Source: a virus. From it: a stretch of 64,000 nt of DNA. Made by a program: the position numbers and the translations under genes. The notes beneath the pieces are model-generated. The model had not been told where the DNA came from and searched no databases. It was given only the letters and a program-made list of their open reading frames with translations. The stretch is from positions 1 through 64,000 of IMG/VR virus record IMGVR_UViG_3300026534_000035. One strand, written 5' to 3'. Below, in pieces: positions 24,106 through 32,596 of this stretch; position 1 is the first letter of the stretch, and every line of letters starts with the position of its first letter.

Positions 24106-25086
24106 ATGAAAGTTTATATTACCTTATGGGATATAATGAAATCCATTATAGTTATTGGCATTGTAGCTTTGTTATTTTTTAAAGGAGATTTATACTGGGA
24201 TAAAGTAGCCTCTGCTATGGGTAATAAAAATTCCACTCAGATTACTAGGCCAGTTTTAGAAAGAATAACTGAAAACGCAGTTCGATTGTCTAACAAAGCT
24301 AATGATAAAAGATTTAGTGAATTAGAGAAAAAATTAGATAGGTCTAATTCTATAGCTTTAAAAATAGCAAAAGAATATGCTAATAAAACTGGTTCTAATT
24401 TAAAAACTTTGGGTCAAATTGTTGCTGACATGAAGTCATCATTTAATACCCAAAAGCCTGATAAATATATTGATAAAGAAAAAATTTCTAGGTCTTATGA
24501 TGATGTTGATATAGTTAGAACTATGCCTAATGGAGAGCAGTTGCCTATGGGCTGGGTAAAATATCATCCAGCATTAAATGATGAAGATCCTTTTACAGTA
24601 TTTAACTATCCTCTTGAGTATTATACAACTATAGTTAAAACAGAGAATGAAGATGGGCTTTTTTCATATAGTGTAGATGCTTATGTAGAGAATAATTATG
24701 TTAAAAAAGTAAGAGGCAAAAAATTTCCATTACATATAAAAAATGTTACATTTGAAGAAAAACTTATAAAAGATAAAAAATTTAGATTTAATCCAAGAAT
24801 AGCTCTTGGAGGCGCTTTTAATGATAAAAATATATTTCCTATGTTGAATGTGAGTTTATGGAGTTATGGTAGAACTAAGAGGGATATGGATTGGCGGTTT
24901 GGTATTTTTGGAGCCGGCGCTTATAGTTCTAATGGTTCAACTTATGGTGCACTCTCTGCTTCTCCCTTTGAATATAACTTAGGAAACCATATACCATATA
25001 TTGAAAACTTATTCATAGGACCGACATTTAATTTTACTACTGGCGGAGATACGGCTTTTGGGTTTGAGATTTCTATACCGTTTTAG
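24106..25086 (+). CDS. Envelope-spanning candidate: N-terminal TM, coiled coil, beta-rich C terminus
   Basis: The 326-aa product has an N-terminal membrane segment at 11-27 (MKSIIVIGIVALLFFKG), then a helical coiled-coil stretch (about 45-110: ERITENAVRLSNKAN, SELEKKLDRS). The last 110 residues consist of amphipathic strands with Gly and aromatics (RIALGGAF, MDWRFGIFGAGAYSS, PYIENLFIGPTFNF) and end in Phe, like an outer-membrane strand signal. This architecture could link inner and outer membranes, as spanins do, but it could also be virion-associated. It lies between terminase and portal. Confidence 0.5.
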   Translation: MKVYITLWDIMKSIIVIGIVALLFFKGDLYWDKVASAMGNKNSTQITRPVLERITENAVRLSNKANDKRFSELEKKLDRSNSIALKIAKEYANKTGSNLKTLGQIVADMKSSFNTQKPDKYIDKEKISRSYDDVDIVRTMPNGEQLPMGWVKYHPALNDEDPFTVFNYPLEYYTTIVKTENEDGLFSYSVDAYVENNYVKKVRGKKFPLHIKNVTFEEKLIKDKKFRFNPRIALGGAFNDKNIFPMLNVSLWSYGRTKRDMDWRFGIFGAGAYSSNGSTYGALSASPFEYNLGNHIPYIENLFIGPTFNFTTGGDTAFGFEISIPF

Positions 25087-25095
25087 GAGGATACT

Positions 25096-25281
25096 ATGAG
25101 TGATGTAAAAAGCAAAACACCGTGGTGGATAGAGGATTGGCCAGAAGATTATACTAGATCCAGAAGCGGCGCAACATATAATATAGATGATATTATAGGT
25201 AGAAAAGATTATCAAAAATATAGTTTAGATACTGATGATCCTACTACAGTTTCAGGACAAGATGGTAAGATTTTAATATAG
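25096..25281 (+). CDS. Small hypothetical protein before portal (61 aa)
   Basis: The short hydrophilic product has WWIEDWPEDYTRSRSG near the start and no detectable domain. It is translated from an AGGAGG site and lies 9 nt before the portal gene. It may be a minor head protein or a portal partner; no evidence beyond position. Confidence 0.5.
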   Translation: MSDVKSKTPWWIEDWPEDYTRSRSGATYNIDDIIGRKDYQKYSLDTDDPTTVSGQDGKILI

Positions 25282-25290
25282 GGGATTTAT

Positions 25291-27168
25291 ATGAAATCAG
25301 AGGATATTCAAAAAATAACTAAAGAGTTGAAAGAAAAATTTCCTGAAGTAGGTATAGAAAGCATTGATGTTGACGAGACTTCAGGTAAATCCACGTTTTA
25401 TTTAAGACCCACTAAAAAAACACTGGCTTTTTTAGATAATCAAGGGGCGGTAATTCCGAAACAATATCAGGAAAAAGCAGCTGTTATCAATAGAGATGCT
25501 ATAAATAGAAGTAATTTGGACTTATTAAGGGGCGTTGCTGATGCTTATACCGAAACACCCATCAACGCGTTTAAAAGGGCCATAAAATATTATTTTGTAA
25601 ACCCATTGGTTGGGTCGTCTGTGGACTTGCTGTCCGCTTTAACTTGTAAAGGTTTTGAGAATGATATTGATGATGATAAGATTAAACAGTTTTATGATGT
25701 GTGGGCATTTGATGTAGACTTTAAACAGGTTTTGGATTGGATTGCCTTAGATTTTTTTAAGGTAGGGCAGGTGATAACTTACAAAGTTGTAGCTAAATAT
25801 GAACCCAGGGTTTCTTACTTATCTCCTGTACCAGGAACTAAAATAAAGAAACCATCCAAAAAATCGGCAGGACTAGAAACAGCGGCTAAGAAGAATATTT
25901 GGTCAAAAGGCCATTTGCCCATAGCTTATACAGTTTTAAACCCCACTCTAACTACTATAGAGGGTAATTTATTGTTTGATAAAGTTTCTGTTAAAATAAC
26001 CTTACCGCAAGAATTAACTGGGCTGCTTAAAAAGCCTAAAAATGAGCTTACTGAAAATGAAAAGGATTTAATAAAATCTCTGCCCGCGGATTTAAAAAGG
26101 GCTGCTGAAAAAGGCGGAGAATACCAACTTGATTCTAGATTAATAGGTATTATAAATTACAGAAAGCAACCTTATGAAAGGTATTCCAGACCTAGAATAG
26201 GAAGAATTTTTGATGCGTTAGAATATAAAAGACAATTACAAGAAGCAGATACTAGCACTTTAGATGGTATTTCCAATTACATCCTTAAAGTGACTATTGG
26301 TAATGATGAATATCCTGTGACTCAGCAAGAAGAGCTTACTGCTGTTGCTAATTTATTTAATACCACTAGTAAAAGTTTTGACGTGGTATGGAATCACACT
26401 CTACAGATAGAAAAAATAGTTTCCCCTGAAATTGAAGCTATTTTAGGGCAAGATAAATATAAACAAGTTAATGAAGATATTACTGGTGGTTTATCTATTC
26501 CAAGAATGATGTTGGATGGTGTAGGAGAATTGGGTACAGCAGAATCTCAAATGGTTTCCAAAAGTATTTCTGAATTGGTAACATACGCTAGAAATCAAAT
26601 TGAAGGATGGATTTACATGGAATATAGACAGATAGCAGAAACTATGGGTTTTGATAGGTTTCCTAAAATTCGTTGGGATGAAGGTATTCTTAAAGATCCT
26701 ATTTTATACATGAATACTTTAGCGGCATTGGTGGATAGACGCATGATAAGTTACAAAACTGCATTAGAAGAGCTGGGGTATGATTATCCTAATGAAGCCA
26801 ACAATATGAAATCAGAATTTGATTTAGTTCAGTCAGGTATTTTCGGAATTATAGGATCCCCTTGGCAACAAGCTAAAACACAGCCTTCACAGGGCGCACC
26901 TACTGGTTCTCCCTCACAGGGTAGACCTAAGGGACAAACTAATACCAAGACTAAGGAGACCGCTCCTAGTGCTCAAAGAGGACAAAAACCAAACCAAAAA
27001 TTACAAGATTTAAAGAAGAAAGCCGCCTCTTTAAAGATAATTGAAAATATACCAGAAATGACAGCAAAACAATATGCCGCTTTTTTGGACGGAGCTAAGG
27101 AAATACTTAATGAAGATGAATTTGCTGTATTTTTAGACAATGTTTCAAAAGTTAGGTTTGGTGTGTAA
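25291..27168 (+). CDS. Portal protein
   Basis: The 625-aa product is inferred to be the dodecameric DNA gate at the capsid vertex. A portal core starts at about residue 85 (AFKRAIKYYFVNPLVGSSVDLLSALT), followed by FYDVWAFDVDFKQVLDWIALDFFKVGQVITYKV, a pattern seen in phage portals. It continues with IGRIFDALEYKRQLQEADTSTLDGISNYILKVTIGN, then a clip/crown region and helices around 450-490 (AESQMVSKSISELVTYARNQI). Residues 535-585 are a Gln/Pro/Ser-rich linker. Position between terminase and prohead protease supports the call. Confidence 0.8.
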   Translation: MKSEDIQKITKELKEKFPEVGIESIDVDETSGKSTFYLRPTKKTLAFLDNQGAVIPKQYQEKAAVINRDAINRSNLDLLRGVADAYTETPINAFKRAIKYYFVNPLVGSSVDLLSALTCKGFENDIDDDKIKQFYDVWAFDVDFKQVLDWIALDFFKVGQVITYKVVAKYEPRVSYLSPVPGTKIKKPSKKSAGLETAAKKNIWSKGHLPIAYTVLNPTLTTIEGNLLFDKVSVKITLPQELTGLLKKPKNELTENEKDLIKSLPADLKRAAEKGGEYQLDSRLIGIINYRKQPYERYSRPRIGRIFDALEYKRQLQEADTSTLDGISNYILKVTIGNDEYPVTQQEELTAVANLFNTTSKSFDVVWNHTLQIEKIVSPEIEAILGQDKYKQVNEDITGGLSIPRMMLDGVGELGTAESQMVSKSISELVTYARNQIEGWIYMEYRQIAETMGFDRFPKIRWDEGILKDPILYMNTLAALVDRRMISYKTALEELGYDYPNEANNMKSEFDLVQSGIFGIIGSPWQQAKTQPSQGAPTGSPSQGRPKGQTNTKTKETAPSAQRGQKPNQKLQDLKKKAASLKIIENIPEMTAKQYAAFLDGAKEILNEDEFAVFLDNVSKVRFGV

Positions 27169-27201
27169 GTCCTTTTAAATTTTAAATAAGGAGAATTTTA
27201 A

Positions 27202-28380
27202 ATGGAAAACTCAGTTTATTTAGAGGCAGATATTAAAATAGAAGAAGGAACTGAGGCTTTATGGGAAGCAGCTTCATCAGTCATAGAATTACCAAAAGAC
27301 AAAGAAAAACAAGTGGATTTGATGTATTTTTCTGCTATTTTTGTTTCTTCAGGAGAAAATCTTAATCATGCCTATTTTACACCTTCCGAACTTGTGAAAG
27401 CCGAAGGTACTATTATTAATAAAGCTTTAGATGTAGAGCATAAGGAAGATGAAATAATTGGTCATATTTATGATAGGGTTTTTATGGATAAGGAAGGCAA
27501 CTCGTTAGATTTGGAAGAATTAGCCAGTATGGAAACTGCTAGTTTGGATAGTAAAGATATTCACATTGCTATTGCTGGTATTATTTACAAAAACAGGTTT
27601 CCAGAAATAGCTAAAGAAGTTGCTGAAGGAAAATGGAAAGTTAGTATGGAAGCATACTATCAAGACTATGATATAAAGATAGGTGATTTACTTATATCTA
27701 AAAAAGAGGCTGAGTTTTTAGGTATAGCTTCTAACAATAGTATGTTAGGAAAAGTGGCTAAGGTATTTAAGGAGAAAAAAGAAATTGCCAAAGGAGCTGT
27801 AGCACGTGTTCTCAGAGGACTAACCTTTTCAGGTTGCGGAATAGTTGAAAAACCAGCTAATCCTCCGTCAGTAATCTTAGAAACTGCAAAACAAACTGAT
27901 AAAAAAGAAGATAGTACTGAGTTGGAAATAGTGTTGGAATTGGATGAGGATAATAATGTAACCTATTCTAAGGTAGAAGGCCCTAAAAATAAAGATAACA
28001 TTTCTGTTGAATCAAAAAACACTTCTACCAAAGAAAATTCAGAGGATAAAAAGTCTACAGAGGAAACTGAGGCAGGAAAGTTAGAGTATAAGGATACTGT
28101 TGGTCTTTGTGTTAATTACCAAAGGTATGTGTATAAAGATGAGTCTTCTAGGTCTGAAGCTGATTTACTACACCAAGATTGGTGTAGTAAGTATTCTACT
28201 GGTTGTACTTCTTTTTCTAGGAGTGCTACCGATGAAGATTGTTTGATACACAAAGTAGAGAAAGCCATTTCTGTTTACTTGAAATCTTTAGAAAAGAAAT
28301 CAAGTGTAGAGGCAAGACGGAAAAGTCTTTTAAAAACTTTGGAAATGACCATTGCTAATGCTAGAAGCAAAGATTTTTAA
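27202..28380 (+). CDS. Prohead (capsid maturation) protease
   Basis: The 392-aa product has, in residues 40-235, a serine protease of the assemblin/T4 gp21 type: His80 in ALDVEHKED, Ser148 in KWKVSMEAYY, and the closing GCGIVEKPANPPS. These proteases cleave scaffold and capsid proteins during head maturation. Residues 255-300 are an acidic Ser/Thr-rich linker. The C-terminal 95 residues hold four or five Cys (GLCVNYQ, DWCSKYSTGCTSF, DEDCLIHK) that may bind metal. It lies between portal and scaffold, as expected. Confidence 0.7.
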   Translation: MENSVYLEADIKIEEGTEALWEAASSVIELPKDKEKQVDLMYFSAIFVSSGENLNHAYFTPSELVKAEGTIINKALDVEHKEDEIIGHIYDRVFMDKEGNSLDLEELASMETASLDSKDIHIAIAGIIYKNRFPEIAKEVAEGKWKVSMEAYYQDYDIKIGDLLISKKEAEFLGIASNNSMLGKVAKVFKEKKEIAKGAVARVLRGLTFSGCGIVEKPANPPSVILETAKQTDKKEDSTELEIVLELDEDNNVTYSKVEGPKNKDNISVESKNTSTKENSEDKKSTEETEAGKLEYKDTVGLCVNYQRYVYKDESSRSEADLLHQDWCSKYSTGCTSFSRSATDEDCLIHKVEKAISVYLKSLEKKSSVEARRKSLLKTLEMTIANARSKDF

Positions 28381-28398
28381 TTGAAGGAGGTATAGAAT

Positions 28399-28827
28399 AT
28401 GCCACAACTGAACGTCGGTCAAACAGGGACACTTAAAAGTGTTCCTAAGCTTACCAAGATTTCCGCTGATGACAATACTCGAATGGTTTTTAAGAGTATG
28501 GGCAATAATCATGTCTACCCTTTTATGTGGGGATCAAGTCATTTGATTAGCGGCGGAGCCGATACTGTTGTAGCCAGTGGTGTTAAATTTCATGGGCTAG
28601 AGTTAGCTAAACATTGTAATATAGTGTTAACTGTAACAAGTGGTACTCAAGATGGTTATGTTTACATAGAAAAAGATATTGCATCTAATATGGTTACAGT
28701 TAAATCTACTGGTAGTAACAGTGTAGAAGTTGACATTAGATGGATGCTTGCATCTACAGATCCTGAAATTGAAGGGCTACATTGTAGTGGGTTGGGAACC
28801 CCTTTCCCAAGCCAATGGAGTAGATAA
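28399..28827 (+). CDS. Head-associated beta-rich protein (decoration candidate)
   Basis: The 142-aa beta-rich product (GTLKSVPKLTKISADDNTRMVF, VEVDIRWMLAS) has no clear helix or membrane segment. It has a strong GAAGGAGG ribosome site. Small beta-proteins between protease and scaffold/capsid are often capsid decoration or head-stabilising proteins; this is inferred from position. Confidence 0.5.
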   Translation: MPQLNVGQTGTLKSVPKLTKISADDNTRMVFKSMGNNHVYPFMWGSSHLISGGADTVVASGVKFHGLELAKHCNIVLTVTSGTQDGYVYIEKDIASNMVTVKSTGSNSVEVDIRWMLASTDPEIEGLHCSGLGTPFPSQWSR

Positions 28828-28929
28828 AACTGATTAGTTTTAGGAATAGGATAAGGAATTAATAATAAAAATACTAAGAATAGATTTTTAATGTCAGGTT
28901 GGTATTAAATTACATAGGAGGTATTATTG

Positions 28930-29643
28930 ATGGATGAAAAACTTTATGAGGATATTAAGTCTGTAGTTGCTAAAATTTTTTCAGAAAAAGAAGAATCTGA
29001 AAAAGTTGCGCAGACCGAAGAAGCTCTTCGTGAAGCAGCAGATACAATTGCTGATTTAACTACTACGCTTGAAAAAAGAAATGAGGAATTGAAGGTTTAT
29101 GAAACTGAAGCCACAGAATTAAAAGAACAAGTTTCTACTTTTGAATCTGAGCTTGAGGCAGCCCAGGAAGAGAAGAAAGAACTTGAGACTAAAATGGCTG
29201 AGGTTGAAGCGTCGCTCGAAGATATTAAGAAAGACAGACTTTCAGAAAAAAGAATGGCTGAGTTGGAAGAAGCGGGTGTTAAGATCGCTGATGATGAGGC
29301 TCAGACAGCTAAAGTCAGAGAAATGTCTGATGAGGAATTTGTTTCATATAAAAGTGAATTGGTTTCTATTCGTGAATCTGTTGTGGCCGAATTGGCAAAA
29401 AATAAGGAAAGTTCAACAGATGACAACGCAGAAGACTCCGGAAAAACTGCAAGTACAAAGGCAGCTGATGAGAAAGCCAGTGATGGAGATGATGATGGAG
29501 GAGATCCTCCTCCGGCAAACATTGATAAAACAAAAGCAGTTACAGCTGCTTTAAATTTTGAAGGCCGTCCTTCAGATGATATGATTGCTAAATATGCGGA
29601 GTTAGGAAAAGCGTTGGCGGAAGAAATGAAGAAGTCTAAATAA
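28930..29643 (+). CDS. Capsid scaffolding protein candidate
   Basis: The start is ATG 28930, since AGGAGG lies 8-13 nt upstream; an in-frame TTG sits 3 nt earlier. The 237-aa product is very rich in Glu, Lys and Ala. Residues 15-120 form one long coiled coil (EALREAADTIADLTTTLEKRNEELKVYETE...), residues 150-205 are acidic and disordered, and a short helix lies at the C terminus. The usual scaffold pattern and its place before the capsid genes support the role. It is probably removed by the upstream protease. Confidence 0.7.
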   Translation: MDEKLYEDIKSVVAKIFSEKEESEKVAQTEEALREAADTIADLTTTLEKRNEELKVYETEATELKEQVSTFESELEAAQEEKKELETKMAEVEASLEDIKKDRLSEKRMAELEEAGVKIADDEAQTAKVREMSDEEFVSYKSELVSIRESVVAELAKNKESSTDDNAEDSGKTASTKAADEKASDGDDDGGDPPPANIDKTKAVTAALNFEGRPSDDMIAKYAELGKALAEEMKKSK

Positions 29644-29678
29644 TTTTGTTAGTAATTTAATTAAGGAGGAAAAAGGAT

Positions 29679-30344
29679 ATGTTTGTACCAAGACATCCTG
29701 TTGTTGAAAACCAATTCTGTACTTATGGTGCGCAGACGGGGACCGGATCAGCTGGAGTAGGCGGTGTTATTTGTTATGCTGGAGCTGCCTTATACCTATC
29801 TAATAGTGCTGCTAATCAAGAGGCCATAGTGTACAGGTATGATAGAGTAAGTACCGAACCTACAAATGCTGATGAGCGTGTGCCTTTTGGTTTATCTATG
29901 CAAAAGGTAAAGACTGATTATCACCAAGTTCATCCTACAATGTATTTTATGCCTGGTGATTTAGGGTCTAGTGATGTTATCGCTGCTCCTACATATGATG
30001 GCGCGGGTAATATTACAGGCACCGCTGAAGCTCCTGTAGGTGTGGCACATCTAGGTATTTGGGACACAGTACATTATACTGCAGAGTTTACAGGTACTGC
30101 TGGAACAAATGCAGTTGTTTCTGCTGCTATAGCTCCTGGTGCTCTTATGTATGTGGCTGCAAATGCTGGCGCTAGACTTACTACAAGTAATTCAGCTGCT
30201 GGTAGTGATACATATGATGGAAAGCGTCTGCCTCATGTGACCACTGTTGTAGCCAGAGTGTGTAAAGGTGTTAGTGCTGCTAAAGCTACAGCCAATATCA
30301 ATAACGTTACGCTTTACCCCATCAGAGTGAAACTGATGGTTTAA
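29679..30344 (+). CDS. Head structural protein upstream of major capsid protein
   Basis: The 221-aa product is rich in Ala, Gly, Thr and Val (TGTGSAGVGGVICYAGAALYLS, AVVSAAIAPGALMYVAANAG), a composition typical of highly expressed capsid decoration or head fibre proteins. An AAGGAGG ribosome site is present. No family was recognised. A hairpin overlapping its stop and an A-tract hairpin after it (30319-30387) separate it from the capsid gene. Confidence 0.55.
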   Translation: MFVPRHPVVENQFCTYGAQTGTGSAGVGGVICYAGAALYLSNSAANQEAIVYRYDRVSTEPTNADERVPFGLSMQKVKTDYHQVHPTMYFMPGDLGSSDVIAAPTYDGAGNITGTAEAPVGVAHLGIWDTVHYTAEFTGTAGTNAVVSAAIAPGALMYVAANAGARLTTSNSAAGSDTYDGKRLPHVTTVVARVCKGVSAAKATANINNVTLYPIRVKLMV

Positions 30345-30350
30345 TTTTAT
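30319..30350 (+). terminator. Hairpin at gene end followed by T-rich tract
   Basis: CCATCAG (30319-30325) pairs with CTGATGG (30333-30339) around a 7-nt loop and is followed by TTTAATTTTAT. This is the only hairpin near the head genes with a T-rich 3' side on the + strand, so a weak intrinsic terminator is plausible. Confidence 0.45.
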
Positions 30351-30387
30351 AAAAAAATGGGATTAAGGCATGTTTTAATGCTTCCCA
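30351..30387. other. A-tract plus imperfect hairpin (copy 1 of 4)
   Basis: An AAAAAAA run (30351-30357) leads directly into TGGGA...TCCCA (30358-30362 with 30383-30387), with further imperfect pairing inside. It precedes the capsid gene ribosome site. The same layout recurs at 33474, 40817 and 59071. On the minus strand it reads as hairpin plus T-run. Confidence 0.4.
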
Positions 30388-30414
30388 AATTATTTCAAGG
30401 AGGAGTTTGATATT

Positions 30415-30597
30415 ATGGAAAGACAAGAAATGATGGAGCTTTTTAGAGCTACTGCTGACATTAATACTAAAGAAGGCATAGCTGCTTATAGGGCTTTTGC
30501 TGCTGCCATTACAACTCCTATCCTGCAGAAGGTTGAATTGGAATCTATTATGAGACAGTTGTTTGCCGTGGAGCGTTTGGGTCCCGGCGCACAGGCT
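30415..30597 (+). CDS. Major capsid protein, exon 1
   Basis: This 61-codon segment starts MERQEMMELFRATADIN and ends FAVERLGPGAQA, a familiar opening of phage major capsid proteins of this type. In the genomic DNA it runs into TAA at 30598, which is the first triplet of intron 1. The last seven exon bases (ACAGGCT, 30591-30597) pair perfectly with GGCCTGT (30622-30628), leaving U.G at the junction, the hallmark of a group I 5' splice site. After splicing it joins exon 2 (31670-31684) and exon 3 (32597-33469) into a 356-aa protein. Confidence 0.8.
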
Positions 30598-31669
30598 TAA
30601 TGGTACTCACTGGGGGTATACGGCCTGTTAAAACTTTGCTATATGCTGGAAAATCCTAAAGCCGTCCTTTACTGATATGGTGATAATAAGGAGGATATAT
30701 GGACAATCATGCAGGTAACTTATTAAAGTGTTGTAGTACTAATTATTTGGCTGGTTTGATAGATAGTGATTTTGGAGTTTACATACATAAGTTTTTTCCA
30801 AGAGGAAAACTACAGTTAAGACCTACAATTCAGTTTGTTAGTGCTAATAAAGATATAATTGAGGTTTTACATCAAGTTTTTAAAAGTGTTAATATAAACC
30901 ATCATATTGCACATAGAAAAGGCACTGTGAGTAGAGACAAAAAGGAATTGACTATTTCCAGATTATCTAAATGTAGAGACTTTTCTGAATTGTACAAGGC
31001 CAGTTGTGTAGTAAGACGCGGGCAGTTAGAGCTAATTTCTAAATATTGTGCAAACAGATTATTTATGGTAGATAATTATGGATGGAAACAAAATAATACT
31101 CCATATACTAAATATCAAATGACTTTATATGATGAATTATCTTTTTTAAATAGTAATTATAATAAAGATTATGGGTTTAGAAACCGTACTTTATCATGGT
31201 TAGCAGGTTTTATAGATGGTGATGGTTCCTTTTGTTTTGTAGTAACTAATAAAAATAGAATTATCCCTACTTTGGATATTATTACTGGATCTGATACTTG
31301 TTTAGCTAATTTGATTGAAATTTTTGATGCCGCGGGCATAAAATATTATATTAGAAAATCTCCATCTAAAGCTACTAAAAGAATTAAAACCAATAAAATA
31401 TATAATATATATATAAGATCCTTTAATTCTTTATTTAAAATATCTAACTTACTAAAAGATAAATTGATTATAAAGCATCAGCAATGTAAGAATATTATTG
31501 ATTATATTAATTTATGTAATGAATGTAGATCAATAACATATACTAAGTCTGATATAGTTTGTAGAAATAAAATATTAAACACTAAATAAGACACCTCAGA
31601 GACTAATACGCAAAGCACCTAATGGTGATGATAGAGTCCACTTATTATAGAAATATAATAAATTAAGTG
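30598..31669 (+). ncRNA. Group I intron 1 in the major capsid gene
   Basis: The 1072-nt intron has core helices I can trace. P1 is exon 30591-30597 with 30622-30628. P3 is CTTTGC (30634-30639) with GCAAAG (31610-31615). P4 is TGCTGG (30644-30649) with TCATGCA (30707-30713, one bulge). P7 is GACT (31601-31604) with AGTC (31635-31638). P8 is CACC-TAAT-GGTG (31616-31627). P9 is CACTTA (31639-31644) with TAAGTG (31664-31669). The 3' exon can pair with intron bases upstream of the guide (P10, 6 of 7). The terminal G is placed at 31669; a shift by one base is possible. It carries a LAGLIDADG gene. Confidence 0.85.
30699..31589 (+). CDS. LAGLIDADG homing endonuclease in intron 1
   Basis: The 296-aa product has two LAGLIDADG motifs, YLAGLIDSDFG (residues 15-25) and WLAGFIDGDGS (around 168-178), so it is a single-chain two-domain enzyme. 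Its expected role is cutting intronless capsid genes to spread the intron. AAGGAGG lies upstream. The first codons (ATGGACAATCATGCAGG) also form the intron's P4/P5 strand, so coding and ribozyme sequence overlap. Both motifs keep the catalytic Asp (IDSD, IDGD). Confidence 0.9.
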   Translation: MDNHAGNLLKCCSTNYLAGLIDSDFGVYIHKFFPRGKLQLRPTIQFVSANKDIIEVLHQVFKSVNINHHIAHRKGTVSRDKKELTISRLSKCRDFSELYKASCVVRRGQLELISKYCANRLFMVDNYGWKQNNTPYTKYQMTLYDELSFLNSNYNKDYGFRNRTLSWLAGFIDGDGSFCFVVTNKNRIIPTLDIITGSDTCLANLIEIFDAAGIKYYIRKSPSKATKRIKTNKIYNIYIRSFNSLFKISNLLKDKLIIKHQQCKNIIDYINLCNECRSITYTKSDIVCRNKILNTK

Positions 31670-31684
31670 GTTTACCCAGTCGCT
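31670..31684 (+). other. Predicted 15-nt mini-exon (exon 2) of the major capsid gene
   Basis: GTTTACCCAGTCGCT, in phase with exon 1, encodes VYPVA and would join GPGAQA to EDFEIPVWVLPG. Its 5' end pairs with intron 1 bases just upstream of the guide (P10), and its last four bases (CGCT) pair with GGCG (31694-31697) to form P1 of intron 2, again with U.G at the junction. Alternative boundaries (a 14-nt or a 34-nt exon) keep an open frame but fit the pairing less well. Confidence 0.6.
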
Positions 31685-32596
31685 AAATCATTTGGCGCCC
31701 TATATAGTAATATGTAGGTGAAAAAGAGAACTATATGCTGGAAACTCCTGTTAGGCTTTAAGTACCAAAGTGTAAAAATCTTAAAGATAGGGACAATCAG
31801 CAGGGAAGCCTTTTTTATTGGCCCCTCAACGACTATGAAAAGGAACAATTACATGAAGAAAAATCTTCACACACAAACAAATAGTAAGTACTATAAGCTT
31901 TCTTTATTAGCATCCATGGCTTTATGGGATGGTCATATAACTAAAAAAGGAAGATTATGTGTTAGACATAGCCAAAAACAACTAGAATACTTACAATGGA
32001 AGGCTGATTTATTGTATAATGCTTTTGATAGAAAAGTAAACGTTAATAAGTATGGTGGTAAATATCCATACTGTGAAATATCTTTTACAAATGACATAAC
32101 TAAACGTTTAAGAAAGTTATTATATATAGATGACAAAAAAACTATTAGTCAGTCAGCTTTAAATTTATTAAAAACTTCTGTTGCTTTATTAATAATGTAT
32201 TTAGATAATGGTTGTTTAGTCTTGCATAAGTTTAAGAATGATAAAACTAAAATTAAAAGTAGAGAAATATATCTATCTAGCCATTCTTTTGGTTATAGTG
32301 GTAACGAAATGTTAAAATGTTGGTTTAAGCGTAACTTTAATATTACCACTAGTTTAAGAAAAGATAGAGGCCGTACTTACATCGCTTTTAATGCCACTAA
32401 TGCTAATAAACTTTTAAATTTGTTTGATGCTGTTCCTGACAGTATGGTGTATAAGATTGATATGAAATACACTTACCCACGTTCTCCTTCCTTATAGGAA
32501 GATGATATAGTCTGAACTCATAGGAAACTATGAGAGGGAAAGTCGAAGAACTTTCCCCGCCTAGTTTTTATACTAGGTCATAAAAGTAACAGAGTG
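31685..32596 (+). ncRNA. Group I intron 2 in the major capsid gene
   Basis: The 912-nt intron has these traceable helices. P1 is CGCT (exon) with GGCG 31694-31697, extended by AAA/TTT. P2 is CCTATATA-GTAA-TATGTAGG (31699-31718). P3 is GAGAAC (31726-31731) with GTTCTC (32481-32486). P4 is TGCTGG (31736-31741) with TCAGCA (31797-31802). P7 is GACTAT (31831-31836) with ATAGTC (32507-32512). P8 is CTTCC/GGAAG (32487-32501). P9-type hairpins lie at 32517-32534, 32536-32558 and 32560-32577. The terminal G is placed at 32596. A second LAGLIDADG gene lies between the 5' strand of P7 and the 3' strand of P3. Confidence 0.85.
31853..32497 (+). CDS. LAGLIDADG homing endonuclease in intron 2
   Basis: The frame is open from 31718, but that part is ribozyme core; the start is set at ATG 31853, with AAAAGGAAC upstream. 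The 214-aa product has LAGLIDADG-type motifs LSLLASMALWDGHITK (residues 16-31) and ALLIMYLDNGCLVL (about 111-124), as in the DNA-endonuclease branch of the family; it is unlike the intron 1 enzyme. The second motif has D-N-G, a variant of the usual D-D-G. The last codons and the TAG stop form the P3 and P8 strands of the intron, so coding and catalytic RNA overlap. Confidence 0.8.
   Translation: MKKNLHTQTNSKYYKLSLLASMALWDGHITKKGRLCVRHSQKQLEYLQWKADLLYNAFDRKVNVNKYGGKYPYCEISFTNDITKRLRKLLYIDDKKTISQSALNLLKTSVALLIMYLDNGCLVLHKFKNDKTKIKSREIYLSSHSFGYSGNEMLKCWFKRNFNITTSLRKDRGRTYIAFNATNANKLLNLFDAVPDSMVYKIDMKYTYPRSPSL

Noticed and set aside
29141-29554. + strand frame of 137 codons in the scaffold gene
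   Set aside because: A shadow of a low-complexity coiled-coil gene; composition is Lys/Arg/Leu artefact, and no start signal.
31670-31702. Alternative second exon of 34 nt ending CCTAT at the P2 hairpin
   Set aside because: It keeps an open frame only with the 3' junction moved to 32595. It uses the hairpin best explained as P2 and leaves the CGCT/GGCG P1 unexplained. It is not excluded without RNA data.
31718-31852. Longer start for the intron 2 endonuclease
   Set aside because: The frame is open, but this stretch forms the P3, P4, P5 and P6 strands of the ribozyme and has no ribosome site; ATG 31853 has one.
32594-32596. GTG start of an independent gene at 32594
   Set aside because: The bases lie at the 3' splice junction of intron 2, there is no ribosome site, and the product lacks the N-terminal part expected of a capsid protein.
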